From Desmodesmus armatus (lineage: Eukaryota > Chlorophyta > Chlorophyceae > Sphaeropleales > Scenedesmaceae): DNA of 64,000 nt. The notes beneath the pieces are model-generated. The model was given only the letters and a program-made list of their open reading frames with translations, had not been told where the DNA came from and did no database searches. Made by a program: the position numbers and the translations under genes. How positions within the stretch are numbered: the stretch's first letter is position 1; every line of letters begins with the position of its first letter. Location of the stretch: positions 62,001-126,000 of the forward strand of contig VIIQ02000133.1 of assembly GCA_007449985.2 (NCBI GenBank), given 5' to 3'. Shown piece after piece: positions 49,568-61,395 of this stretch.

Positions 49568-51145
49568 TGCAATATCCTTGCCAGGGATCGTGCACAGATG
49601 CTGAAACGAGGGCAACTGCGTTCGTCCAGGCCTTACAATGCGGTCCCAGCACGAACCAATCCAACAGACTCCAACTCAAAAGTGACCACACGAATATGTG
49701 TGACGTGTCTCGTAATAACGCCAGGAAGACCCACAGAGCGAACGTGCAGATACATTGATGAGCAAGAGAGGAAGCACCTCATCATGGTCTCTGGCCCCTA
49801 GCGCTGGACACGTTGGAAAGCACAGACTTGGTCAAATGTTTGACTTCCTGCAAAATTGACAGGCCGATTCCTGAGGGCACTTGCTGTTCAGTCTATTACT
49901 TCTGAGGCATCTTATTCAGCGTTCATGTGACAACAGGGACTCAACATAAACATACAGCCTGTCGGGCACGTGCCTGTTGTGCACACTGTGCATGCGTGTG
50001 TGTGCATGTGCAGTGCATGACAGCAGAACAATACGTGATACTTAGCACCACTTGCGTGCCACACTGTCTGGTGGGTGCCACATAAACTGCTCAACCATGA
50101 GGGCACTTTTGGTCACTTGGTGCATGTTTGTTTTCCTTGCCTGCGGTGCGTCACGACGTCGATGCGTCTGCTGGCTTGCAATCAGCAGGCCTAGCAACCT
50201 GGAAACAGTATTGCCTTGTGTTACATCTGTCGCCACAGGAAAAATGACCAACACAGGCGCAACTAGACTATGGTCTTGCTGATGATTACAGGTCGAACCA
50301 AAAGTGCAGTTGCAAGCAGACTGCAATGGATGTCGAAGCACAACCATGGCGGCAATGTATCCAGCACCCATCACCTGATCCAACAGATGGGATGGCGACA
50401 TGCGGCTGTGCATGTAGGTATGCTCAAAAACTGCACAGTCACGTAAAAGGCGAGTGAGCCATCAGGATGTGTACTGGTGAGATTGGAAACCAGATTGCCT
50501 GAAAGCTGCCTGACAAGCACAACCAACAGGCGCGAAAGGTAGGTGTTGCCCAATGCGCAAGGCAGGAAGAGGACGAACAAAATAACAAAAGACAAGAACA
50601 TGCTGCAAATGCAGCGCAGCAGCCACAAAAAAAGCCTCATTTCTCCACAACCCCAACATGCGAACCTGGGACACACACAGCGCTGTCAACCAAGGGGGCC
50701 TGTTGCCCACCGCAAGCACACGCAGTGGCACCCAGCAAAACAAGTGAAAGCAAGCTCCACCACCCCACACACCCACACCCAGTAACAAAATTTCTGTACA
50801 TGTACATATATTGCACACCGACCCCTTGCAATGCAGGCAAGGGAGCCTCAAAAAAGCCCCTGCCCCAAGCTCGGCAGGGGCCCAACTCTCAAACACCACA
50901 TGCAACGCACCCGACGGCACATGCGCAGCGTCACCCGCATGTCACCGGCACACCTACCGGTCTCACCCTGAAAACAGTAACAGCTCAAACACAGGGTGCA
51001 AGCCAAGCGCAGGTACCCTGCGCTGCTTCCAAACACAACAAAGCTGTGATACTGCCATTGCGACATGTGACAACAGCAACAAACCCCTGACGGGCCAAAC
51101 CCACACCCCACAACCTGCAGATGCAAATGCCGGCCAACATCTTGC
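49568..51145. other. Intergenic region between ACS (3') and LCYB (5')
   Basis: Both flanking genes are on the minus strand, so this holds the LCYB promoter and the ACS 3' UTR. The frame of LCYB exon 1 stays open to about 49615, but only through a non-ATG codon. No other gene is supported. Confidence 0.5.
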
Positions 51146-54100
51146 TCACATGCGTGCTGCTGCTGCCTTAGGCCGCGATGCGATGAGCTGGTCAACCACC
51201 TGGGGTTCAGCCAGGGTTGAGATATCACCAAGCTGGTCCAGCTGCCCTGCTGCGATTTTGCGCAGGATCCGCCGCATGATCTTGCCGCTGCGAGTCTTGG
51301 GCAGCCCTGCAGCAGCAGCAGACACAAAAACTTGTCAGGTGATAGGCATAGGTAAAGGCGAAGGCACATTTTGATGGGCTTTACCTGCGTGAAAGAGGAG
51401 CCCTTCCACAACTCCCAATCTCACCACACTGCACTGCTCAGCATAGCTTGTTTGCCTGCATCCATGCACAGAGAATGCACAACCAGCACAGCACCCTGCT
51501 ACACACTATGCAAGCTCACATCACAAGCTAGTAGCTTATACCCTGTAAAAATCACTGGTAAACCCCACACCCCTGCAGTTCAAGGAGTGCACCCACCTGG
51601 CGCCCAGTGGATGACATCAGGGGCTGCAAAGCTGCCGATCTGGTTCTTGACCAGGTTGACCAGCTCAGCATGCAGCTTGGCAGACGGCTGCGCCTCATCC
51701 AGCACTGTCACATAGGCATAGATAGACTCACCCTTGACAGGATGGGGCACACGCACGACACGCAACAGCAGCAGGGCACATGCAAAGACACAGCAGTACA
51801 CGCGTCAGCTTCTAGGGGTTAACAGTTGTGGCCGTAGACAGTTGCTGCCGGCTGACAGCTGCAGCGCTGGTTTGTATTTGTGCATGCCCGCCCAAAGGCT
51901 ACTCATCCATTCTCTGCACCTGTCGGGTGGGATGCTTGCAGGCAGCTGGCCCCATGCCCCTTTGCAACAAGCTCAAACGATCCGCCACACACTGCATGTC
52001 AATTTTCACGCATCTTGAGTGTCCTCATCTCAAAGAGGGAAGCAGAAGGCCCACAAGCAGGCAAAGCCAAACATGCAATGCAACAACATCCACTCATTCT
52101 AAGACAGAGGTGGCACTCACCCAATGACTGCTGCTTCTGCAGCACAAGACGTGGCTGGCGATGGCAAGCGCGGTTAGGGCATGCAACTGCATCTGCCATT
52201 GGTTTCAAACTGTACCTGTAAACTGGATGGAATCTCTTGACCTACTTAGACCGCAACCAGCTCACACCAACAGCACAAGGGCTACTCACCCAATGACTGC
52301 TGCCTCTGCACACAAGTCGTGGCTGGCCAGGGCACTCTCCACCTCAGCAGTGCCCACCCTGTGACCACTGACGTTGATGACGTCATCCACACGCCCAGTG
52401 ATCCAATAGTAACCGTTCTCGTCACGCCTGCAGCCGTCACCTGTGCATAAGGCAGGGCAACCACAGGAAGGGAGCGATGAATGCGCGTTGCTTGCATCAC
52501 CATTGTAGCAGATCATTGCAGAAGGTGGGCAACCTGTACTTGACAGAAATGGCAGCATGACGTTCATGAAGTTCCGCTGCTGCTTTCTGCAAACCCAATG
52601 CATAAGGTGCCCCCTTGACTGGTCCCCGCACCCCCTCATCAACTCCTTCACTCTCCACTCCTTCAATACCTGCCTGAAACAGCACTACCCCCTCCTTCCC
52701 CCATGCCCCTGCCACTGCCCTGAAAGTACGTCACTACTTCCTCCTGCCCTGCCCTGCCCTCCCTCACTGCCAATCCCACTCCACTCCAAATCCTCCCTGC
52801 CTCCCCCCCCCCTCACTCCGCATCCTCACTGCCTGCCCCCCCCCTCACCAGTGAAGTAGTATCCCTTGAATGCGCTGAAGTATGTCTGCTGGAAGCGCTC
52901 ATGGTCGCCAAACACGGTGCGCATCATGGCGGGCCACGGGGTCTTAATCGCCAAGATGCCCTCACCTGCAGTGGTGGTGAGAGGGGGAGCGGGGGGGGGG
53001 GGGGGGGGGTCAGGAAAAGCACCAACGTGGGGACAATGAAGGGAACGCTACTCATGATGTCCTGTGCTGCCACAGCCATCACGCAGTACACGGTACCGCC
53101 AACCTGCATGTTGCACTGCTTGCAGAAAGGAAGGAAAGCCCCTGCTGCTCACCAGGCCCCTGTATCTCCTCCCCCTGTCCGTCAGCAGCACCGGCTGCAC
53201 ACCAAAGAAGGGCAGGGTGGCACTGCCTGGCTTGCACTCCCACGCGAACGGCAGCGGCGCAATCATGGAGCAGCCCGTCTCTGTCTGCCACCAGGTGTCA
53301 ATGATGGGGCAGCGACCCTCACCAACCACCTGCATATGACACCAGGCACGCAGTGCACACGTTTTTTTGCGTGAGCGGAAGGGGGGGGGGGGGTCATCCC
53401 GATGATGGGGCAGCAACCCTCACCAACCACCTGCATATGACACCAGGCACGCAGTGTTCACATTTAGTTGGCCTTAGCGCAAAAGGAGGGTGTGTCTGTC
53501 ACAAATGATGGGGCAGCGACCCTCACCAACCTGCAGACACAAGCCAGGCACGCAGTGTTTACAGTCAAACTGATTGCCGGTGCGCAAAAAAAGGGTTGGG
53601 TGTGACAGATGATGGGGCAGCAACCCTCACCAACCACCTGCAGACACCCGGAACGCAGTGCACACGTTTTATTGGCGTGAGCGCAAGGGGGGGGGGGGTA
53701 TCCCGATGATGGGGCAGCGACCCTCACCAACCACCTGCATGCCATATCAAACCAGGAACGCAGAGCATGAAGTGGATTGCCTGAGCGCCACAAACAAGTA
53801 CGCTCAGTGTTGCTGCTCAAGCAGCTGCTTTCAGATGGGGCATCCGCCCTACTAACCACCTGCATACACCAAGCACGCAGAGCACGCAGTTAGTTGATTA
53901 CCTGAGCGTCAACGGAACGGTTTGTGTCATGACCCGGTCCATACAGTCACCATGCGGCTGTCAGGCCGCTTCATTACTGGCAACCCTCTTCAGCATGCCC
54001 CTGCCCGCCCCTCCTTGCGAGCGAGTTCTGTAACACCTTCACATAGCCCAGTGTACCCTGCACACATGAATGTCCTTGTGAAACAAGTCGAAGGTCCGCT

Positions 54101-57100
54101 CTGACAGCTTCAACTTCGAAAAGAGAGAAACACGTGTTTGCACAGGGTGCCATCGAGTACGTAACTATGTGGCACTCACCCATGCCCCAGCACACCACAC
54201 GCTGCAGCACAGCACAGGCCAGCACCACCAAACCAACCATGTCACACCATATGGTGCCGATACCATGCTTCCAACCTTCTTCAGCATGCCCCTGCGCCCC
54301 TCCACCCCCCCCGCCTTGTGAGTGCTGCGACAGGTTTACGTAGCCCAGCAGCACCCTGCACACGTGTGTGTTTTCTTGAAGAAGTTGGCTACTACAAGAA
54401 CCACACGCACGTCCGCAGCGTTCCGCTGGGCTACGTGAACATGTCCCCCCCCCCAGCCGGGCACACCACATGTTACGGCACACGATATGACTTGCATGTT
54501 CAATGTATGCTAGCTGCACATGTATCGTCCATGCCAGACACGACAGCACCCCCCCCCCCCACCCCCAAGTCTCACCGCACTGTGTATACACACTACGGCA
54601 CAAGCCAGCAGCCTCCACCCCCCCCCACCCCCCCCAGGCCACACCTGGGGCACCAGTCACGACGCTGCTTTCAACCCTGTTCAACAGCCCCCAGCCCCCC
54701 CCTCAAAGCACCCCACATTTTAAGGCACCACGCCAGCAACCCCAGATCTCACTGGTGGTACCAGTCCCAAGCGCGTGGATTGATGGGTTCCCCCACAGTG
54801 CTCAGTATGCGCAGGCTGCTGCGGTCATGCTACATGATCCCCGTGCTGCATCAGGCTGCGGACTGTTCAAGCTACACCTGCTTCAATATCATGGCTGACA
54901 CCCCTGCCTATTTCTCTCCAGCAACACAACACCATCCCCCCAAACCACAACATGGGGGCTTCCCCACATTTTCATCCCCTCGCACCTGGTGGTACCAGTC
55001 CCAGGCGTGTGGGTTGATGGGCTCCCCCACAGTGCCCAGTATGCGCAGGCTGCTGCGGTCGTGCTGTGTGACAAAGTGGTCCCCATGCTGCATCAAGCTG
55101 CGGATCAGGGTGGGGGCCGTGTACAGCACACGCACCTGCACAGGACATGTATCAACACACACGTGCAGGATGGCAGGGATCAGCAGTCAAGCTGGAGAGC
55201 ACCCATGCCACAGAAGGATCCATCTGAACTGAACACACCTTTGTGTGTGACAGGGCGCAAGAAGTCAGCCTGTCAACATTGGAACATCCCAACACTACTT
55301 TAGCAACATCCAGCTGCCATCAACTGATTAACTAAACAATCAAACAAGCAGACTGCTGTCAGCATCCACTCACGTTGTACTTCTCCACAATGCGCCAGCA
55401 GCGCCCGGCATCAGGGTAGGCAGGCGTCGACCCAAACAACACCTGCAACGCAGCACATGCACGTTTCTTTGACCCCACACAACATGCCAGCACACTGTGC
55501 CAACTGGCAACCATGCAGTCGTTAACCTGGTGAACATCCACAGGCAGGCGTCGACCCAAACAGCACCTGCGTTGCAACATACGTGCAGCATCGCCATGTT
55601 CACCTCAAGCAACATGCCGGCACCGTGATACTATGCATCTCAGCACAGCATGTCACATGTTGCAACACCATGTCATGACAAGACATGCCATGACAAACCG
55701 AGGTGCAGGGCCCAAGGAGAGCCCACAGCCAGAAAGGCCCTTGACAGCATAGCACATGCTGGGTCAGGATACTGAACACATTCAGGCCTGGCCCAGCATG
55801 TGCAATGCTGTCAAGGGCCTTCATGGTTGTGGGCTTGAGCGGCACACCTCCCTGGTGAGGCGCAGCCTTCCTTTCAACCCCAGCAATTGGCTTTTAACCT
55901 GGTTGCCGTGTGTGGTCAGCCAATGGGGGTCGTTCCCAACACCCACCACACCCTCTTGCTTTTCCTGAATGCTGTTGTGGTCAGCCAATGGGAGTCTCCC
56001 CCCCCCCCCCCCAACAACACACCCAACCACCACTGGTACCCCCCCATTTTGGGCAGATAGACCTGTATACCCCACCTGTGTCACTCCATTGAGCAGGGGT
56101 CTGTATGTGAGGTAGGTGTGCCCTGTGATCCAGCCGCAGTCTGCTGTGCAGAGTCGCCCCCTCCCCACACACACCCCAACAACCTCCCCACACACACACA
56201 CCCCAACAACCACTGGTACCCCGCCCCCAACCAAAGGCAGACAGAAGCCCACTACCACACCTGTGTCACTCCATTGAGCAAGGGGCCGTATGTGAGGTAG
56301 GTGGTCCTGTGATCCAGCCGCAGTCTGCTGTGCACCAGTAGACATCTCCAGGGCGCAGGTCAAACATGTACTTGCAGCTGGTGCCAGCACCAACCATGAA
56401 GCCACCTGCACAGCAACGCGCGACACAAGCAGAAGAAAAAAGGCAGTCAGTACCAAGAGCAGACTACTTGGGTGGCCTGTACTGCAGCTGAGAGTGTAGC
56501 AAATCAATCCTCGTCAACCCTGCACCCTCTCAACACTGTGCAACACACTACCTATTCAAAACTCATCAATGCTGCCTACCAAAACACCTATCATACCTCC
56601 CTTGGGCTGTCCTGTGCTGCCGGTTGGAGTGTGTCATACCAACCCCTCCGATGGGGTTGGTATCTGTGTGTCATACCAACACCCCTTGCCAACACCCCCT
56701 GCATCACGCCCCCTCCATTGTGCACACTAACACACTTTCAAATCAAGTCAACCACACCTGTTGTGTGCAGCACTCCCTTGGGCTGTCCTGTGCTGCCGCT
56801 GGTGTAGAGCATGAACAGCGGGTCCTCTGCATCCATCCACTCAGGCTCGCAGTAGTCAGGCCGCTGGGGGATCTCTTGTGCCACCACACGTCACGACCCA
56901 ACACCCAGGGGGTCTGCTCCCTGCAAGCAGCAGTGCAAGCCGATGGGCAGCATTTGCAGCATGAAGAACACCCCTCCCCCACCTTCCAAACAGACACTTG
57001 CCAGCAAAAGTGAGCACGACCCAAGTTCTATCCTATGTAATTGGCCACCTGCTGCCTGTCATATCGTGTCTTGTCCGGCCCGCCCCTACCTTGGCAGTGC

Positions 57101-60100
57101 ACTCTACCCAAGAGGGCCTCACTGTTTGTCTATTCGGCGGTCAGCCATCCACTGTCTGTCCTAACCTGCCTTGTCCTGACCAATCCTCTGACTCTTGTCC
57201 TGACAAAACCCTACCTTGGCAGTGCGCTCTTCTCAAACACCAGTATCTGCTGACGTCCTGTAGCCATTTGCTGCTGCCTGGTGCAGGCATCATCCACAAT
57301 AGCCTTCAGGTCAACACGCTTGGGACCACGGTTCACCGCTGAGGATGTGATGATGATACGCGAGCTGCAGCAGGAGGGGGGTGAGGGGAGGGGGGAGCGT
57401 GAGGTTGCAACGTGAGGGACTTCAATATGGAAGGGCAAACTCAAGAAGAGAATTCTGGTCCCGTTACGCTTGGGATCGCTGTTGCACTTGCGATCATGGT
57501 TGACCGCAGAGGATGTGATGATCACACGGGAGCTGCAGCAAGAAATGGTAACATGTGTGGGGTGTCAACTGGTTTGTAGGACGGCAAGTAACTTGACATG
57601 ATGGGGGTGGCACCCAAATAGATTATTTCCACTGCCTCACCACAGCCCCAACCTCATTTGCAGTCCTGCAACCGCTGTGCCAGTGCGTCCGCACTGAACC
57701 TGGCAAAAACCACCGTCAACCCCCCCCCCACACACACACTGCTCGGTAGTGAGGGGACGCACTGCTCGGTACTGAGGGATTACGTCACTGTTGCTTGCCT
57801 ATCTAGTAGGACAGCCTTAGTGAGCTTGCATGCATCCAAGTACTCCCTCTGTCGACACACACACACACAAACAGCCCCAACTCACTTGCCGTCGTGCACC
57901 CGCTGTGCCAAAGCGTCTGCGCTGAAACCCGCAAAGACCACGCTGTGCACTGCACCGATGCGCGCACACGCCAGCATGGCAATGGGCAGCTCACAGATCA
58001 TCGGCAGGTAGATTGTCACACAGTCACCCTTGCGCACACCCTGACCACGCAGCCAGTTGGCCTGCACATAGAACGGCGGGGGGGGGGGGGGGGCAAGGGG
58101 GTGCAGGGGGTGCGGGTTTGTGTGGGAGAATGTGCAAAGATTCCACTGGATACCGCCAACAGTCGCGTACATGCCTTCCAATCTAAGTCATGTGATGAAC
58201 CTCCTCTGGTGGCAGGCGCACCACCAGAGCAAGCACCGCCCAGGCATCACTATGCTGCCCCTGTCTGCATTGAAGCGTGCGCCACTACAGCATTTACGTG
58301 ACGAGCCCTCCCCACAAGTAATTGTGACCAAATGCATGTCTTTGTTGATGTGACTTGAGTAAGCCAGCTAGCCAAGAAGCATCCTCACATCGGTGAGGCT
58401 TTGCCTCCGGCCCCGGCAGTCGAGTTTACTCGGCTGAGTTGTGTGTGGCCAGCCGGTGGGGGGTGCGCCCCCCTGGAACCTCAAAAAAAAAACAAGAAGC
58501 ATCCTCCTAGCCAGGCACTCACCAGCCTGCATGTCTCGTCCAGGACCTGCTGATATGTCATAGCCCGCTCATGGCCGTAGTCATTACCCTCCCTGCGCAA
58601 CAACGACAACAGACAGCAGCAGCGCAGGCCAGTCAGTCGAATCATTCTCAGTGCACACTGCAGGAACAACGACTGCATGGGTGTGTATGACAGCAGGTGC
58701 CTGCTGCATTCATGTCGCCGCAGGCAAAGCAACTGGAGGTGAAACAGCCTACTTTGTCCCCCCCCCCCCACCTCAATGACCGCACCGCCCTGATGACGCC
58801 CCCCCCCCCTTGAGGATGCCCTCTCCGCTCTTCCTGCCATCCCCATCCGGCTCCCCCCCCTTCCTGGTGTCCCCCTCACCATCTGAAGGCCACCAAACCA
58901 TCGCACCTCCCCTCCTCACATTCCACCCCCCCCCCCCCCCCACCCCTCCCTCACCAGATGAAAGCCACCTGGTTGCCACGCCCCGCTGCCACCCATCTGT
59001 CCAGGCAGTTGTAGGTCACATTGGTGCGGCCGCCCTTGAACCAGTTGACATAGATGGGCCCGTTGCGCAAGTCAAAGTTGCAGTCATAGTGCTGCGTGTC
59101 CCACTGCAGACAGGAGCAGACACACATGCACATGCTCGGAGCATGCCGCAACAAGTGATGAGTCATGATGACTCAAATGGACACCGCATCAACATACTGA
59201 GGCCTTGTGTTGGTTGTGCCTATTGAGCTGCGACAATAGGAGGGGAAGCAAGTGTAGTAGGCAAACTTGTGAAGGCGCCAGCGTTCAGCTGTATGCCCAG
59301 TGAGGAACCACACCAGCAGCGAGAACCTTCACCAATGGCTAGCAACGCCCAGCCTTGTGAAACTGCTGCCAATGCAGAGATGCTGGCATCTGTTGCCCAA
59401 ACCCTAGCCCTGGTCATAGGCCACCACCTTGCCCTCGACCACAATGTCTGTGCACTTTTGGGGCAGCCCGCATCCGCCTGCCAATTTCCACTCAATGCAC
59501 CAACACTGTCAGCCCCACCTTTCTTGGCCTAGCCCCCCCCCCCCCCGGGCCTGCATTTGCAGTGTCTTCCCCCCACACACCACCTTTAAATTTCATAAAA
59601 GTCCTGTGCGTCGTCCCCCCTCCCCACCGCATGCATTCGCAGTGTCTCCCCCACCCACCTTCTTGGCCCAGAGGTAGTGTTTTTGCAAGTTGCTTCAAAA
59701 GTCCTGTAGGTCATCCCCCCCCCCCCCTTCCCTCACCCCCCCCTCTGCATTCGCAGTGTCCCTCCCCCCCCAACACACCTTTTTGGCCCAGAAGTAGTCC
59801 TGTGCCATGTTGCCCCAGAAGTCCTGTGGGTCATCGATGGACCACTTGTACAGCCGCTCATACTCAGCACGGTCACGCACCAGCGGGGCGCGGTCAGCAA
59901 CCTGCAGGGCAACAAACACCAATCGACAAAGCGAATGATGGTGTGACACTGGCTTTTTAGGGCAGAAGCGGACATGCAGACCGTCTGCTAGTAGCTATCC
60001 TTTGCTGGCTGGGTAGGTAGGGTGGGGCCTGGCATGGAGCATGTGGGGTCCAAGGGCGCTGCTCAGCTTGCTGTTGCAACTGGAGATGTGTGAATGTATG

Positions 60101-60661
60101 AGTTGGGTGAATGCTGAGAACAGCAGTGTTGATGCATGAAGCAATCAAGCACGATGCCACGTCAGCGATCAGTGGGACCTGCTGGGGGAGGGAGCAGGAG
60201 CAGCCTGGTCATGATGCAGTCAAAGAATGGCATTGCATGGCAAAATCTGGTGTCTGAAAATGTGATGTGCAGTGCACGCTGTTGGATCTGGCAGATGACT
60301 GTGCTTCTGCTGCTCTGTATTGCTGTTGCTCACCTCCTGCGACGTCTCATGACGTACCAGCTGCAGCTCTGCAAGACAAAAGCAAACGAAGCAATGTGAA
60401 ACAACAGCGGTCAGAACACAACGTGCTGCTGTTGCTGTTTGCTGCTGCAGGGTCTCGGAAAACACGGCAAGTACTGTAGCCTGTGAAGGGCGCACAATGC
60501 TCACGCGAGTATGTTCGCTGCTGGGTGCGCCCTCCACCAGCAAATGCACATGCTGCTTCGACAAGTCTCGACAAGCCGGAAGCAACAGCTGATATCTCAC
60601 CACCAGAGCCGTGCTCAGCGACCCCCATGGCGTTTTTGGCAAGAGTCTGCAACAATCTCAT
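51146..60661 (-). CDS. ACS: Acetyl-CoA synthetase (AMP-forming), 16 exons, with apparent one-base deletions
   Basis: Exons: 60661-60505, 60368-60334, 59901-59779, 59103-58955, 58592-58523, 58061-57886, 57364-57215, 56920-56758, 56405-56261, 55442-55374, 55135-54986, 53329-53153, 52965-52849, 52440-52290, 51751-51597 and 51306-51146. The enzyme joins acetate, ATP and CoA to acetyl-CoA. Motifs in order: FYWA-like [112 protein letters not shown] and the CoA-domain lysine motif [11 protein letters not shown]. Length is about 716 aa, normal for the family, only if single missing bases are allowed near 56875 (after GRDVWWHK), 56308 (in WITG-TYLTY) and 53175 (before IQGP). A fourth apparent loss turns the acceptor of exon 15 (at 51752-51753) from CAG into CG. 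These may be consensus errors or early pseudogene decay. Start: first Met of the 52-residue exon 1. Confidence 0.88.
52119..52165 (-). repeat. Copy of the ACS exon 14 3' end with donor
   Basis: About 45 bases repeat the exon end ([12 protein letters not shown]) about 170 bases downstream, including the GTGAGT donor. An alternative splice from this copy is conceivable but would duplicate residues. Confidence 0.8.
53300..53882 (-). repeat. Array of five copies of the ACS exon 12 acceptor and exon start
   Basis: The junction TGCAG|GTGGTTGGTGAGGG at the true exon (start 53329) recurs at about 53402-53457, 53503-53560, 53608-53662, 53704-53765 and 53833-53882, roughly every 100 bases. Most copies keep the CAG acceptor and code for [10 protein letters not shown] or [10 protein letters not shown]. 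Poly-G or poly-C runs lie between several units. Confidence 0.9.
54743..54866 (-). repeat. Decayed copy of ACS exon 11
   Basis: About 120 bases match exon 11 (54986-55135), from the donor back through [23 protein letters not shown] and into SLMQHGD. The copy lies about 240 bases downstream and carries a stop (CATGTAGCATGACC region) and substitutions, so it is not coding. Confidence 0.85.
55734..55821. repeat. Inverted repeat in ACS intron 9: 30-bp arms, one mismatch, 28-bp loop
   Basis: Arms 55734-55763 (AAGGCCCTTGACAGCAT...) and 55792-55821 pair with one mismatch. GCCCACAGCC / GGTTGTGGGC just outside add partial pairing. It could be a small foldback element or a structured intron RNA. Confidence 0.9.
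56076..56150 (-). repeat. Copy of ACS exon 9 3' half that keeps the correct frame
   Basis: This copy codes for [29 protein letters not shown] sequence in pieces ([10 protein letters not shown], then [15 protein letters not shown]) and ends in GTGGGG. It keeps the base that appears missing from the main exon 9 at about 56308. A CACAG acceptor-like site precedes it. Confidence 0.85.
57436..57720 (-). repeat. ACS intron 6: copy of exon 6 3' end and copy of exon 7 5' end
   Basis: Positions 57655-57720 match the last 65 bases of exon 6 at roughly three-quarters identity, with the donor GT lost. Positions 57436-57535 match the start of exon 7 ([10 protein letters not shown] against [10 protein letters not shown]) including a CTGCAG acceptor. 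A short copy of the exon 7 end (CTTGGCAGTGC) lies further downstream at about 57088-57112. Confidence 0.85.
59553..59779 (-). repeat. Degenerate copies of ACS exon 3 3' end in intron 3
   Basis: Two units of about 75-120 bases repeat GCATTYGCAGTGTC, a C-rich spacer, the donor region and exon codons (plus-strand CTTGGCCCAGAGGTAGTG and AAAAGTCCTGTAGGTCATC). They lie directly downstream of exon 3 (59779-59901). Both are frame-broken. Confidence 0.8.
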
Positions 60662-61395
60662 GACAGGGGGGCACTGTGTGCCCCAGGCTGGTCCAGGCGA
60701 AAGACTTGAGACAGGCTGGGACTTTGGAGCACAAACCGAAAACCCTCCTGAAACGAGATATCGATCGGGTTGGACGTCTTCGGAGGCACTATTTAGCAGC
60801 AGTACAACCACCAATGCTTGACTGTCCTGCGTCAGCACAGTCAATTTTGTAATCGAGTAACCGGGGCGTCTGTTGGTATTCTTCCCTTTCACAGCTTGGA
60901 AAGGGAAAGAAAGTAATGCACTGTATTTTTGGATTGCTTAGGTGTGCTTTTGTGGCCTTTGCCCCTTCCTGTGGCCATCACTGCGTGTGCTGCACCCAAC
61001 AACAATGCATTGCCGGTGTGACTTGTTGCAAGTGAAACTGTGTAGGAGCAGATGCAGTGGTCAGAGCCGTGATGCACCTACATTCAGATCAAAGAGCAAG
61101 GCTGCCGCCAATTGCGGTTGCAACAGAGGTGGCAGTCAGACCATGTACACATGCGGTGCGAGGTAGCTGCCGTGAGGCCAGGAGAACTGCTCAGAGACTT
61201 GATGCACCATGGTTGTGCATCTTAAGGCCCTGCAATGATCGGAAGGCCACTGTGCAGTCGTCCAGTGCAGCTGGTATCGGTCTGGTCAACCCACACCTGA
61301 CACATGTTTGACCACCAGCAAGATCCGAAAGAAACGAGGCAGGTTTGCAGCTGTTGCAACATTTTACCTGAGTATCGGTTGATCCAGCAGTCACC
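60662..61395. promoter_or_regulatory. Divergent intergenic region of ACS and IspD
   Basis: The start codons of ACS (minus) and IspD (plus) face away from each other across 734 bases, so both promoters lie here. The minus frame of ACS exon 1 stays open upstream to about 60892, so a longer N-terminus is possible. No named regulatory motif was recognised. Confidence 0.5.

Noticed and set aside
54318..55232. 304-codon plus-strand open frame
   Set aside because: It runs antisense over ACS exon 11, its decayed copy and C-rich intron DNA; the conserved signal is on the minus strand.
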